From: Cannabis sativa
Taxonomy: Eukaryota; Streptophyta; Magnoliopsida; Rosales; Cannabaceae
DNA: 64,000 nucleotides
Assembly: GCF_029168945.1 (NCBI RefSeq)
Contig: NC_083605.1
Span: 73,240,969-73,304,968 of the forward strand
Reading direction: 5' to 3'
The first letter of the stretch is position 1, and the number at the start of each line of letters is the position of its first letter. This document shows, piece by piece, positions 23,785 to 34,948 of this stretch. The notes below the pieces were generated by a model. That model was not told the origin of the DNA and ran no database searches. It saw only the letters and a program-made list of their open reading frames with translations. The position numbers and the translations under genes are program-made.

Positions 23785-25000
23785 ATATATTGCAACACTA
23801 CGTATTTATAAAATTTTTGCTTCTATATATATATTTTCTTATTAGTCTGATTGATATATATATATATATACTAGCAAAAATTATGTGCGAGGCACGTATA
23901 TTAAATTTTATGCTAGTTTTTTTCTATGATATTTGAAAGTGATACAATTTAAAATTAAAGAAAAAATATTATTAGTTATTAGGTGAGATTATTATTATGT
24001 GTATCTAAATATTATAATTTATAATGTTGTCAATTAAAAGTGAATACCGAATGCAATATATTATTGTTTAAGAAAGCTTGATGATTTAAATATGTTCTTA
24101 AGTTAATCCAAAAATAAATTAAAAATTGATGTTCCAATACTTAAAGAAACATTACTTAAATGGGTGTAAGATAAAAAGAAAATTAAAAATCAATCTCTAA
24201 ATTGTTGATAATTGAAGATAGCATTTGTCTAAAAATTATAGACAAGAAAACTAATGATAGTCATTGGTGGATTTCAATCTTCATTTGCTTCGATAGAGAC
24301 AATAGTGTAATTTTTGTATTTTGTATTTTTCATTTTAGCCGGGTCCGCATACATGTGGATTGTCTATTTTTTCGTTGATAAATTGAATATGCATGGTAGT
24401 GTCGACAAAAAGTCAAAACCATGTTTAACAAAAAGTGATAGTATTCTATAACAAAATACTATTAAATTATTTGAATTTAAATTATTTTAAAATACTATAT
24501 TTTATTAAAATAAAACTCTATACGATTAAAATAAAAATTGACCCATGAATTTCTCATAAACCAATCGTATTTTTTTGGATTTAATAGGATTTATTTTATT
24601 TATTTTATTATATATAAATAAAAATTGACCCATGAATTTCTCATAAACCATTTTATTTTTAATAATAAACCATTTTAATTTTAATATAAATAAAAAGTCA
24701 CCCATGAATTTCTCTTAAACCAAAAATTCTGTTATATAGACATACTTTATATAGAATAGATATATAAAGTATTCATTTCTTTTGATTTGTTTAAATTATT
24801 TTGAAGGTAAATGTATTGTACTACGTACTTTTGCATGGGATCAAAAAGGTCAAAATAACCTTGATGAGAATAGCTTTTCAACATAATCTATACGTTGATC
24901 AAATTCAGAACCACCTATTTATAAACTTACAATGTATATAGAACAATGTAGAATTAATACAAACAAAAAAAAAAATAAAATGCAACTTTTATCATAACGT
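23785..25000. other. AT-rich intergenic spacer
   Basis: No gene or RNA. An aattgacccatgaatttctc phrase recurs three times (about 24535, 24625 and 24700). Positions 24795-24870 (aaatgtattgtactac, then ttgcatgggatcaaaaaggtcaaaataacc) match 34845-34890, another sign of array unit duplication. Confidence 0.5.
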
Positions 25001-25138
25001 TGGCATTCGTGATATCATAAATATAACTCTTTACTCATATTATTGTTTATTGTACTAATGAGTAAGAATGAGCTCTTCCTCCAACGGTTAAATACCTACA
25101 CAAATTTTTGTTTCATGAAGCATAACCACTATATGTGG

Positions 25139-25429
25139 CTACTGAATGGGGCCACCTCTATAGCCATTACTGCTGTAGCGGCCGCGACCACCTCTTTCTC
25201 CGACTACACTTTTGCTTGTAGCCTCAGCACTGCCTTCATCTTGGCTTGCACCACTAGTTATACCGCCAGAGACACCAACACCAACACCGAGGCCTACGGC
25301 ATGGTGATCGGTTAAAGCACCCTTAAGAGCTTCCTCAGTATGAAAGAGAGCTCTAGAGGCGTAAGTACCAATCACCAAACCCAAAAAAACTAACAAAACA
25401 ACACTTATTGTAACTCTATGTATACCCAT
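25139..25429 (-). CDS. Secreted glycine-rich peptide precursor, array member B
   Basis: This intronless gene encodes 96 residues from the ATG at 25429. The frame extends upstream, but this start gives the MGIHRVTIS N-terminus shared with member D. The signal peptide covers residues 1-25 (VTISVVLLVFLGLVIGTYA), followed by SRALFHTEEALKG. The middle has a Gly/Val run (VGLGVGVGVSGG), then GSAEATSKSVVGERGG, alignable with TTESVVGKGG of member D. The tail GRGRYSSNGYRGGPIQ keeps Tyr, Asn, RGG and the terminal IQ but lacks the acidic pair before Tyr. This is a diverged family member of unknown function, presumably apoplastic. Confidence 0.8.
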   Translation of the reverse strand: MGIHRVTISVVLLVFLGLVIGTYASRALFHTEEALKGALTDHHAVGLGVGVGVSGGITSGASQDEGSAEATSKSVVGERGGRGRYSSNGYRGGPIQ

Positions 25430-25480
25430 TTTGTTTGGAAATGAATAGTTGTTATGTATGGTTAACATGCAAGAAATGGC

Positions 25481-25492
25481 ACCTATAAATAG
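25481..25492 (-). promoter_or_regulatory. Conserved TATA box of member B
   Basis: CTATTTATAGGT on the gene strand, about 55 bases upstream of the ATG, inside the block shared by all five small members (plus strand GCAAGAAATGGCACC next to it). Confidence 0.65.
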
Positions 25493-25499
25493 GGAAAGA

Positions 25500-26150
25500 A
25501 AAGTACGATAAATTAATACTGATAATATGCAGTAATCTTTAAAATTAATCAAGATCGAGATCATGATGGTTTACTTGATGATAAAATATATTTAATAAAA
25601 CAAGAGTACATGAAAAACAATATATAAGACACATAGGATTTGTTATAATTATATATATTTTCAGTAACTTGCCATTCACAATAAGTAATTGATGCCGGCC
25701 TCCTTTGTATTATATATTATTAATTACTTTTATTTTATATATATATACACACATAAAAAAAAAATTATTTATATTAAGTTGTTAATTGTATTTATCTTGA
25801 AATGACTTGATCGACCCCTTCCCCATACAACTTTCAATAATCACTTATATGATCTTTATCACGAAAATTCTAAAAAAAAAAAAAACTATATTTAATTAAT
25901 TATTTGAATATGTGTGGTGATTAATTACCACTATGAATTTTTATTAATTTCTAACATTTTTTTTTTAATTTTTATTCTTTTATCGAAAAATTTATTTTAA
26001 TTTTATCAAAATTTTAGTAGCATAATATTATATTTATATTAGGATGTCCTTAAAAATTTTAAACATGCAAAATACGACGAATAAAGAATACAAAATAAAA
26101 AAAAATAATATTTAACAATATAAAAATTTGCATAACGTACTTTACTACTG
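25500..26150. other. Upstream region of member B and AT-rich spacer
   Basis: A catgatggtttacttgatga block at 25561-25580 and the aacttgccattcacaataag block at 25670-25690 match the other members. Beyond that it is AT-rich with nothing recognisable. Confidence 0.5.
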
Positions 26151-26153
26151 TAC

Positions 26154-27001
26154 TGTGCGCTCCCGCTTCAAGCCTCCATTAGGCCTTTACACCCACGAAC
26201 TTATGGCCCTTATATACGAGTACGTTTGTTTCCTAAAATAATGATTGACTGTATACAAACCATCACTAGTGTTTTCATCATGCTTTCTCCTCACTCGCAC
26301 ACTTAATTCTTGAGAAAATTTCTCAAGAGGTCACCCATCAAAAAATTACTCCAAATCAAGCACGCTTAACTTTGGAGTTCTCAAGTGATGGGCTACTGAA
26401 AACAAGATGCACCTTGTCGATATAGGTAGTACCCATCAATCCATTTAAGCCATTTTCAGTTGTACAACCTCATACCTACACAGTCTCGAAATCATCACAC
26501 TTGACTTTCCCCAAGCGATGTGGGATTTCACAGCTCTCAGTCTTTCTCCTTACGAATCACGAGACTCTGACTGTCTACGAGGTCCGATGTCCTCTTCGAC
26601 TACACTTTCAATTGGATTAAAGCTCTGATACCATTTGTAATACCCCTGCTTAAAGCTTCCATTGGGCCCTTACACCCACGAACTTATGGCTCTTATACAT
26701 GGATACAACACTTTGACTGTTTTCTAGAATAACGGCTAGTCCTACAAAAAATATGAGTGTTGCCAGCATTCTTTCTCCACACTCGCAAGCTTCTTGAGAA
26801 AACTTCCCAAGAGGTCATCCATCTTAAAATTACTTCAAGTCAAGTATGCTTAACTTTGGAGTTCTCAAATAATAGACTACCAAAAATAATATGCACCTTA
26901 TTGATATAGGCAGTATATTTATTTAAATCATTTTCAAATGTGTAGTCTCATACTTACACAGTCTCAAAATCATAACACTTGACATTTCCCAAGCCATAAC
27001 T
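26154..27001 (-). mobile_element. Degraded Cassandra-type TRIM
   Basis: LTR-like copies at 26154-26574 and 26636 to about 27001 flank an interior of about 60 bases. The minus strand reads TGGTATCAGAGC at 26622-26633 as primer site. Each LTR contains antisense 5S rRNA-like sequence (for example aagaggtcacccatc, then aagcacgcttaactttggag, at 26325-26380). Sequence divergence, loss of the CA border and a truncated far end mark it as the oldest of three Cassandra copies here. Plant Cassandra LTRs are known to carry a 5S-derived Pol III promoter region. Confidence 0.85.
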
Positions 27002-28360
27002 ATAGATGAATATTAGGATATTCAAACTCATCTAACATGCATATTCCACACATCTGACCGTAGTAAAATTAATCGTAGAACTTACTTCACTAAGAATAAA
27101 TATATAAGATTTATAAAATACTAAGAGAAAAATTTTAGTAACTTACCGACTCCAATAAAGCTACCGATCAACTTCCTCGAATAATATCATCACTAATAAG
27201 GAAATACCTAAACATAACTAAAATTAACAATAGCTAAAAACTTCAAAAAAATTTAGTATTTTTTAAACATTAAGTGAAAAAAATTAGTTGTTTATTAAGT
27301 CTAATATAGTGTTCGAAAAATCTTCAAACGGTATCACCACAAATAAACACCTACGTACACAACATTAAGAATCAACAGTTAAAAGTAAATTAAATCAAAA
27401 ATAAATATATAATCTTAAACATATTACATAAACATTGCCTAATATACTGAACTTATTATATTAAAATTTTTTTTACCTAAGCTATACTGAACTTTTTTTC
27501 CTAAACTATATTAAACTTTCATTAAATATTTTATTTATCTAACCTAATTACCATTAAAAATAACTATATATACTAAAAAGAATATATATATAAATATATA
27601 AAAAAAATATTAAAATAAATATATACAATACATGGATATTGTATATATATACCAAAGGTGGAGGAGGAGGCCAGTGGTGGAGCGATGGAGGATGTTATGA
27701 TGGCCTTGCCGTTGGCTCGATGGAATGGCAGATGATCCCTCGAATCTCCTAGAGAGAGACGAAAGGGACAGAGATGAGACGAGCAAACCCATCGATCTTA
27801 ATTAGTGGCTCAATGAGCTCAGTGCTAGGTTTAGGGTTTCATGGGCTCAAGAGGAGGAGGGTGAAAGAGAGAGACAAATAAAGGAGAGGGAATGAGAGAT
27901 TAAGGAGAAGGAAGTGTGGGTGGCCGGTGAGAGAGCTGAGAGACGAGGGGGAGGAGGGGTTGCTCGTCAAGGCTGTGAGGGGTGGGTGGCTCGTCAGGTT
28001 TGTGGATGACAAGAGAGAGCAAGGAGCGAGAGAGAGTTTGATTGAAGAGAAAATGAAAATTATTATATCAGGGGGGTTTTATATACCTACACTGTTCTAT
28101 TGTATACCCGACTATTTAAAATTATCGGTTATAGTATAGCCGATTGGGACCCACAGACAACAATAAGTTATTTTTATTTTTAAAATTCAAATGTATGTTC
28201 ATTAATAATTGATATTTCTTAAAGATTGTTTATAACTGGTGCTATTGAGGGTCTAATAACGTCGGTTTAAATGTTCACACATTTTCAGTACCATCAGTTT
28301 TTTTAAAAAAAATCAATTTTTAAACTGGCAAAAATTGTCTCTTTTGTAGTGGAAAAAAAA
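27002..28360. other. Unassigned region ending in a CACTA-like terminus
   Basis: The right end (about 28333-28352) reads, reverse-complemented, CACTACAAAAGAGACAATTT, typical of CACTA transposon ends. I could not find the matching left end. A purine-rich tract lies at 27840-28050. Open frames at 27610-27792 (-) and 27927-28139 (+) show no known domain. A non-autonomous CACTA element is possible but not demonstrated. Confidence 0.35.
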
Positions 28361-28449
28361 TAAATCACTATAATTCTTTTTTCTTTCCGTGCAAACTAAC
28401 CGCAATTCTATTAATTTAAAATAAATCACTATAATTTTTTTTTCTTTCG

Positions 28450-28690
28450 CTAGTATTTGAGTGTTGGCAGTGTGTTCTTGTAGACAGACTTATTTATTCA
28501 ACAACTAAATTTGGCGACTGGTTTGAGAAGGTCCTGACAAGTTGTACCACTACTAAGAAGTTTGAGGTGCCAACAGTTTGTTGGGCTCTTTGGACCGCTT
28601 GAAATGATCGAGTTTAGCAGAAAAAGAATTCCACCACCACTAGTTTTTTTTGCATCTGTAATATTGTACATAGAACAACGGTGAATCACC
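28450..28690 (+). pseudogene. LINE 3' coding fragment (zinc-binding RT tail)
   Basis: The plus strand reads, with stops, FGDWFEKVL, then VCWALWTA and an N-D-R-V stretch, the pattern of the C-terminal zf-RVT region of plant L1-type LINEs. It is oriented opposite to the adjacent LINE at 28745-30560, so it is a separate insertion. Confidence 0.55.
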
Positions 28691-28744
28691 CAGTCTTTAA
28701 TCATGCAATGTTACTCTATTTCCTAACAACAGTAAACCCGCTAC

Positions 28745-30560
28745 TATGTTGTAATTTTGAGATTCAAAGATAGATTAGGAGACTTTAGCTTTGAACTCTT
28801 GTTTCACAACAATCAATCGCTTCCAGTACCGACTACAATCCGTGGGATATTCATAATCTCACAAGTTTCAATTCATCAAGTAGACACTATTTATCCCTTT
28901 GACAAACAAATTCTCTTTTTTCTTTGTAATGTCCCAAACATACTTTCCCATAGTTACCAAATTCCATTCATATACCTTCCTAAATCCCAAACCACCTGCA
29001 ACCTTTGATAAACAAATTTTCTCCCAAGCAATTCATCCCAAAGCATGTGAATCTAAGACCCCCCTTCCACAGAAATACCCTACAAATTGCTTCAACATCT
29101 CAAAAGATGTTTTGGTAGAATCATGATTTGAGCCCGATAAGAGTGGATTGAGATTAGCACAGAATTAATCAGAGTAACTCTCCCCATATAAGATAAGTTT
29201 CGAGTGCTCCAAATTCAAATTCTACTTGTCATATTGTCTAAAATACCTTTACATTCAGCAGTAGAAATTTTCTTAGAACAAATAAGAATGCCAAGGTACC
29301 TGAAAGGGAGAGATAGCTGCGAGTATAGCCTGACACATCTAACACCCGAGTCACTTCTGTATCAGACATTCTATGACAATATATAGTTGATTTTGCATCA
29401 TTTGGTATCAACCCTAAAGTGGAGGAAAACAATTTCAATCCTCTAAGCATTAACAGAATTGAAATATAATCTCCATTGCAAAAAAAGTAAAAGATCATCT
29501 GCAAAGCATAAGTAATTTAACTTTAGAGTTAAGCACCTATCATGAAATTTAAACCCTGGCCGAGATCCTACTTTCTTTATGACACAAGAGAAGTACTCCA
29601 TTATAAGAATAAATAACAAAAGAGAGATGGGATCCCCTTGACACTATAGTTAATTAATTTATTTTTAATAAAAATAAAAAAATAAATTTAAAATTTCAGA
29701 ATAGTTTTAGTGACATGCATTGTGGGTTAGCAATTAAGATTAAAATTTTAAAATCATATAATGCGGGTCACTAAAAATTCTCTAAAATATTTAGTGACAC
29801 GCACCTTTTGTGCGGGTCACTATCCAGTGTCACTAAAAATCAATTTTGTAGTAGTGAGTCCTCTTTTGGCTGCAAAAAATCCTTGTGAAGAACCACTGAG
29901 TAATAATAAGAATCTAGGAGTTTTTATACATACCATAATTAAATCAATGAATCTCTGAGAAAAGTCATAGTCCATTAACATCTCTTCAAGGAATGTCCAA
30001 TCAATAATATCATCGGCTTTCCACAAATCAATCTTGATCATACAACTAGGCTTGAAATTCTTTCTACCATATAGCCTTACAATGTCTTCCCACACCATAA
30101 TATTGTGAGCTATATATCTATCATGCACAAATTCACTCTGGTTTTCAGCAATTAAGTCAGGAATTACATTCCTTAATGTCGAACAAAGAACTTTTGAAAC
30201 TGTCTTGTATACCACATTACAGTAGGAAATCAGCCGAAAGTCACTAACAATTTTTAGACAGCTTGTTTTAGGGATGGGAGTGATAGTAGTTGCATTGATT
30301 TCCTTAAAAATCTTCCCTGAAATTAAAAAGAGATATTACAACAGCCACCACTTCAGAACCCACCAAATCGCAATTATCTTGATAAAAACTACTGCCAAAT
30401 CCATCCGGCCCTAGAGATTTCATTACAGGAATAGAGAAAATAGCATCTTTAACATTTTGAGCTGTAAACTCAGCTTGGAGAATGTTAGTATGTTCAGAAG
30501 TTAACTTTGGAGCAAGTCTCATCACCTCTTGACTCACTCGAGCTCTGTCTTTCATAATAA
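28745..30560 (-). pseudogene. Decayed plant LINE reverse transcriptase
   Basis: In minus orientation the order is RT palm start (SLGPDGFGSSFYQDNC, 30304-30555), then VYKTVSKVLCSTLRNV, AENQSEFVHDRYIAHNI and a catalytic-region remnant KIDLWKADD (30215-29820). Next are QGDPISLLLF and the FADDLLLF catalytic box (29640-29480), then an AGGLGFRKVYEWNL stretch (about 29000). Multiple stops and frameshifts. A 215-bp MITE (29642-29856) interrupts it between KRGL and QGDP. N-terminal endonuclease is absent. Insertion order: LINE first, MITE later. Confidence 0.85.
29642..29856. mobile_element. Small CACTA-like MITE inserted in the LINE
   Basis: The ends read CACTATAG (left) and, from the right, CACTACTACAAAA. 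The interior holds repeated GTGAC/GTCAC units with inverted symmetry. It sits exactly within conserved LINE coding sequence, which gives the borders to a few bases. No clean 3-base duplication was seen. Confidence 0.65.
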
Positions 30561-30590
30561 TACTTAAGCTATATTTTTAGAACTTTGTAG

Positions 30591-31441
30591 CAGTGGCGGA
30601 ACTAGCACTTACTTGAAGGGGGGGGGGGGGGGGGGGGGGGGGCCGATGTACATATTAGTTTTAACAAAAAAAAAAAAAATACTATTTTTTGTCAAAAATA
30701 AATTACATTGCCACTACAATAATAATATTTTTTTTTTTAAAAAAAATCATGCAATTCTTAAATAATTGCTAAAGAAATTTTATTTGCACTCTAAAATCTT
30801 ATAAAGCATCCCATTTTATTTATTTTTATTTTATATAAAATATATATATATATCAATAATCTAAACTAGTTTGTTTAACTTTTTTTTTTCTCTCTATCTT
30901 CATATTCTTAAAACAAATATACATAAAAAATAAAAATAAAGTATATTTTAAATATTAAGGTGAAAAGATTAAAATAAAAATTTATATGAAATTTTATTAT
31001 ATAATGATTAAGAAAATTATACATGATTTTTAAAAGAAAATATATGAAAAAAATATAAAATAATTATGAAACTAAATTACTAACACAAAATAATTTAAAA
31101 AGAAAATTAAATTAATTTAAGTTACTTCATTTATATAGATAAATAAAATTTCTGATTACTATCATGTCCTATTTTTATTAATTAAAAATTAAATTATAAC
31201 TTTCACATCAAAACATATAATGTATGAAAGTATTGATAAAAACAAAAAAAAAATATGAAAATAACTTTCAATGTATATAAATAAAATAATATATATTTAT
31301 TTTTACTTAAAAAATATAAGTATATATTTTTTTCTCTCTACTTTCTCTTTCTCTCTCCCTTTATATATATAAATATATATTCATTGTAAAAATTTAAGGG
31401 GGGCCATGGCCACTCCATGGCACAAAGAGGTTCCGCCTCTG
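30591..31441. mobile_element. hAT-type non-autonomous element
   Basis: A perfect 8-base direct repeat CTTTGTAG flanks it (30583-30590 and 31442-31449). The ends pair as CAGTGGCGGAACTAG and CAGAGGCGGAACCTC (right end reverse-complemented). An 8-base duplication with CAGNGGCGGA ends fits the hAT superfamily. The interior is AT-rich with no transposase. A run of 25 G lies near the left end. Confidence 0.85.
30618..30642 (+). repeat. Poly-G homopolymer of 25 bases
   Basis: An unbroken run of G just inside the hAT-type element, in a region otherwise nearly all A/T. The length as assembled may be inexact, since such runs are error-prone in any sequencing. Confidence 0.9.
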
Positions 31442-31449
31442 CTTTGTAG

Positions 31450-31965
31450 GTACATGATAGTTAAATGTTAAGTCATTATATCCACATGTCATTTTCTTAT
31501 TGATATATTTAAGCTAATTTTTTAAAAAAATAAAAATTTAATGACTTTAACCACTCAAGGATTATCACTTGGCAATTTACTTAATACTTAATTAACATCT
31601 AGGTACCTATAGAATTTTTAGAATTATAACTTAGGTATTATATTACCACAAAAAATTAAACTTAGGTATTTATTTACAATTAAGAATAAAACTTAAATAT
31701 TTATGCCATAAATTACTCTTTATAATATTATAAGTGAACATAGATTCATAAACTTGTAAACTATATAGAATCAGAATTGCAAAATTATTATACAAAAGAG
31801 AAATACAACTTTTTTATCATATAATAACGTTGGCATTGGTAATCTCATATAAATATAACTCTTACTTATACTATTATTTTTAGTACTAATGAGAGTAAGA
31901 ATGAGCTCTTTCTCCAACTGTCAAATATACACAATTTTTATTTCATATGAAGCATAGCCACTACT
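31450..31965. other. Spacer and 3' flank of member C
   Basis: AT-rich. From about 31820 (acgttggcattggtaatctcat, then agagtaagaatgagctcttt) it matches the 3' flanks of the other peptide genes and of the large glycine-rich gene. Confidence 0.6.
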
Positions 31966-31969
31966 ATGG

Positions 31970-32317
31970 CTACTGAAGGCCACCACCTCTGTTATTAGTT
32001 GCATATTCCTCTTTAGCAGCAAACCCGATACTGCTGCCGCCGCTACTGCTGCCACCGCTACCACCAGCTTCTCCTTCTCCTCCTCCCATACCACCCCCGC
32101 CATATTCGCCTCCGGTTGCGCCAGCTCCTCCAATACCACCACCAACTCCATATTGTGTTGCACCATTTATTCCACTTCCATATGCAGCTGCTGCACCACT
32201 ATTTAGACCATCATTATCAAGGAGAGCTCTAGAGGCATAAGTACCAATTACCAATCCCAATAAAACAAACAAAATGACTACACTTATTGTAACTCTACGA
32301 GTACTATGGATACTCAT
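31970..32317 (-). CDS. Secreted glycine-rich peptide precursor, array member C
   Basis: 115 residues, intronless. The N-terminus MSIHSTRRVTISVV leads into a signal peptide ending GTYA (about residue 28), then SRALLDNDG. A YGSGINGATQYG element (shared with D and E) is followed by the most glycine-rich core of the small members (GGG, GGS and GGE units, residues about 55-95). It lacks the TTESVVG element of D and E. The tail KEEYATNNRGGGLQ keeps the family C-terminal pattern with an acidic pair before Tyr. It may be intermediate between the large glycine-rich protein and the charged small members. Function unknown, presumed secreted. Confidence 0.85.
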   Translation of the reverse strand: MSIHSTRRVTISVVILFVLLGLVIGTYASRALLDNDGLNSGAAAAYGSGINGATQYGVGGGIGGAGATGGEYGGGGMGGGEGEAGGSGGSSSGGSSIGFAAKEEYATNNRGGGLQ

Positions 32318-32387
32318 TTTGGAGAAATATTAATAATTATAATTGTTGTGTGGTTTTGTTTGGTATAACATATGCAAGAAATGGCAG

Positions 32388-32397
32388 CTATAAATAG
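32388..32397 (-). promoter_or_regulatory. Conserved TATA box of member C
   Basis: CTATTTATAG on the gene strand about 70 bases upstream of the ATG, beside the conserved atgcaagaaatggca stretch. Confidence 0.65.
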
Positions 32398-32399
32398 GA

Positions 32400-32995
32400 A
32401 TGGAAAAGTAGGGTAAATTAATAATTATATGTAATATAGTTTTAAATATAATCAAGTAATCATGATGGTTTACTTCATGAGAAAATGTCAAAATATATAT
32501 AATAGAACACATGAAAAACAAAATATAAGACAAGGATTTGTTTTAATTATAGATATATTTTCCCTAACTTGCCATTCACAATAAGTTGATGGCTCCTAGC
32601 TTTTTATTATTATTACTTTTTTTATTATTATTTATATTATGGTGTTAATGGTATTTATCTTGAAATGAATGATTCAAAGTTATTTAATAACATTTACAAA
32701 CTAATATCATCTACAGATTTAGATTTTTATATGATTATTCATAAACGTATCCTTTTCTTAGCTAGAATGTCACTATCTATTAAGGTATTAATTATATATC
32801 TTAATTTTATTAATTAACCTTTGTGTATAAATAATTTTCAAGTAGAGTCAAAATTATATTAAAGTGATTCAAGCCAAGAACTAATAATGATAAATTAGAG
32901 GGTTTGTTTGGTACTTTAAAAGCCTTCCATATTGTATTAAATCTTAGTAAATTATTATATTTGAAACATAAGTTGTATCGTATTAATTATTACAA
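32400..32995. other. Upstream region of member C
   Basis: Holds the shared catgatggtttacttcatga (32460-32480) and aacttgccattcacaataag (32567-32587) blocks, then AT-rich spacer without genes. Confidence 0.55.
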
Positions 32996-32999
32996 TTAA

Positions 33000-34525
33000 T
33001 ACTTAATTTTAACACAACCCATATTTATTAATGTAGGATGTATTGTGGTAAATGGAGTTGGGGACAAGGTTGGGGACGAAGCCAGGCTTCTGGCTCTGAG
33101 ATCGCGGTCGCGCAGGGATAGAGTTGAGGTCCAGGCTCTGGGTCAAGGTTGAGGGCCTAGTCCAGGGTTGAGGGTCATGGGCCGAGTGAGGGGCCACTTC
33201 GGGCTCTAAGATCGCGGCGACGCATGGATTGAGTCGATCGAGGTCCGGGCTCTAGGGTCGAGGCTGAGGTAGGGTGCACATTGGGTGAGTTTTTGGGTTC
33301 GGGTTTTGGAATCTTGGCATCGGACCCAACCGTATGGAGACCGAGTTTTTTGGGTTTCCAGTTCGGGTGGGTCGGGTTTCGATTGGGACGGGTTTGGGCA
33401 GATTGGGTCAAGTTTCGGGGTAGGCTAGGCTTTTTAAAATAAAAATCACTTTTTTAACAAAAAAAATTTCAAAATAATACAATTATATAATATATATTAT
33501 TATTATATATCCATATTACATAAACTAACACATTAACAATGTAACACACACTCACAAATACACAATTAAAAAAATATATAATATAATTATATAATATTAT
33601 ATATACATAAAAATAAAAAAAATAAAATAAAAGAAATATTAATTGGGTTTCAGGTGGGTTTCAAAAATATTAAATCTGAACTCGGGCCGGTACATAACCA
33701 AGTTACACCTAAACCCGGTGTACTAAAATTGACACCCAATTTTTTCAGGTTTTTTGAATTTCAGGTCGAATGGGTTTCGTGTGAGTTTCGAGTTTCGGGT
33801 ATAAATGTACACCCCTAGGATGAGCGCCTAGTCTGAGGTTGGGGGTTTGGGGGCCAGGCGAGGGGTTGAGTTTGGGTTGAGGGTTGGGGTCAAGCTTCGA
33901 GTTTCGGGTCAAGGTCTAGGTTTGAGTTTGAGTTCGATGACATGGCTAGGGCAGAGTTCAAGCTTTAGGTCCAGTGTCAAGGTTGGGAGCAGGGCTAGGG
34001 TCGTGGTTGGGTGATAGGGATGAGGCTGATGGTTGGTGTTGGGTCGGGGGACGTGTCTGCATTATGGGTCAAGGTCCATGTTCGGGTTAATTGTGGGTCG
34101 AGGTTAAGGACAGGATCGGGGTCCTGGTTCGAGGTCAAGGTAGGGACAGCAGCAGTGCCGACCCTGAAATTTTATGAATTCTATTATGACAAAAAAAAAA
34201 TTATTGGGCCCTCAAGGAAGAAATATGTGGTATTTTTTGAAAATACTAAAAAGTATTTATATTTTTCAAGGAAAAAAATGATTTTGGGACTTAGGTGGGT
34301 GGGCTCTAAGCGCAGGCGTAGTTAGCCTTAGTTCAGGCCCGGCCCTGGGGATAGGGACATGTTTAAAGTCTGATTTCGGGGCTAGGGTTGTGTCTGGGGT
34401 TGAGGTCGATTGTGGGTTCGGGTGCAGGGTCAGGACTAGGTTTAGGTTATGGGACCCAAGGTCTGAAGTCTGCATCGAAGATTGGGGTCTGGGTTCGAGA
34501 TCTAGCTTGGGACTGAGATAGGAAA
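33000..34525. repeat. Degenerate GGGTC/GAGGTC-type repeat domain
   Basis: Two GC-rich blocks (33060-33430 and 33815-34525) of imperfect hexamer-like units (GGGTCG, GGTTCG, GGTCTG, GTCGAG) flank a more AT-rich centre. The centre (33640-33815) ends ATGTACACCCCTAGGA, resembling hAT MITE termini. Open frames in either direction are compositional artefacts. Same repeat type as 56700-57065 and, inverted, 690-1050. Confidence 0.75.
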
Positions 34526-34534
34526 ATATTTTTT

Positions 34535-34745
34535 TGCTTAGGAAAACATTATTTTTGAATTGGAGTGTTGTGAATTTGTATGTGTGTTCGTATTTTTTTT
34601 TTTTTATTTCGTACTTGCTCATTTTTCTCATTGTTAATTTATATAAGAAACATTTCTCATTTTTTATATTTTCCATATTAGTCGTTCACTCGTATATTTT
34701 CCTTTCTAATCTCTCTACATCTCTATATAGTTACATTAATTGATG
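34535..34745. repeat. Duplicated spacer segment, copy 2
   Basis: Partner of 12575-12760. In this copy it sits directly to the right of the GGGTC domain. Sequence at 34845-34890 also matches 24795-24870 left of member B. Confidence 0.65.
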
Positions 34746-34948
34746 GAATTTTATCCAATTGTTGAGACAAATATAATGTTTATCAATACTAACAACTAGC
34801 CAGTTTCATTTCTTCTTCCGCATTTTCTTTATTTTTAAGATAAATGTATTGTACTACTTTCGCACATTGGATCAAAAAGATCAAAAATAACCCCAACTGA
34901 GAGAAATTATTCATTATATGGAGTACAATGTTATTGAGAAAAAATAAA

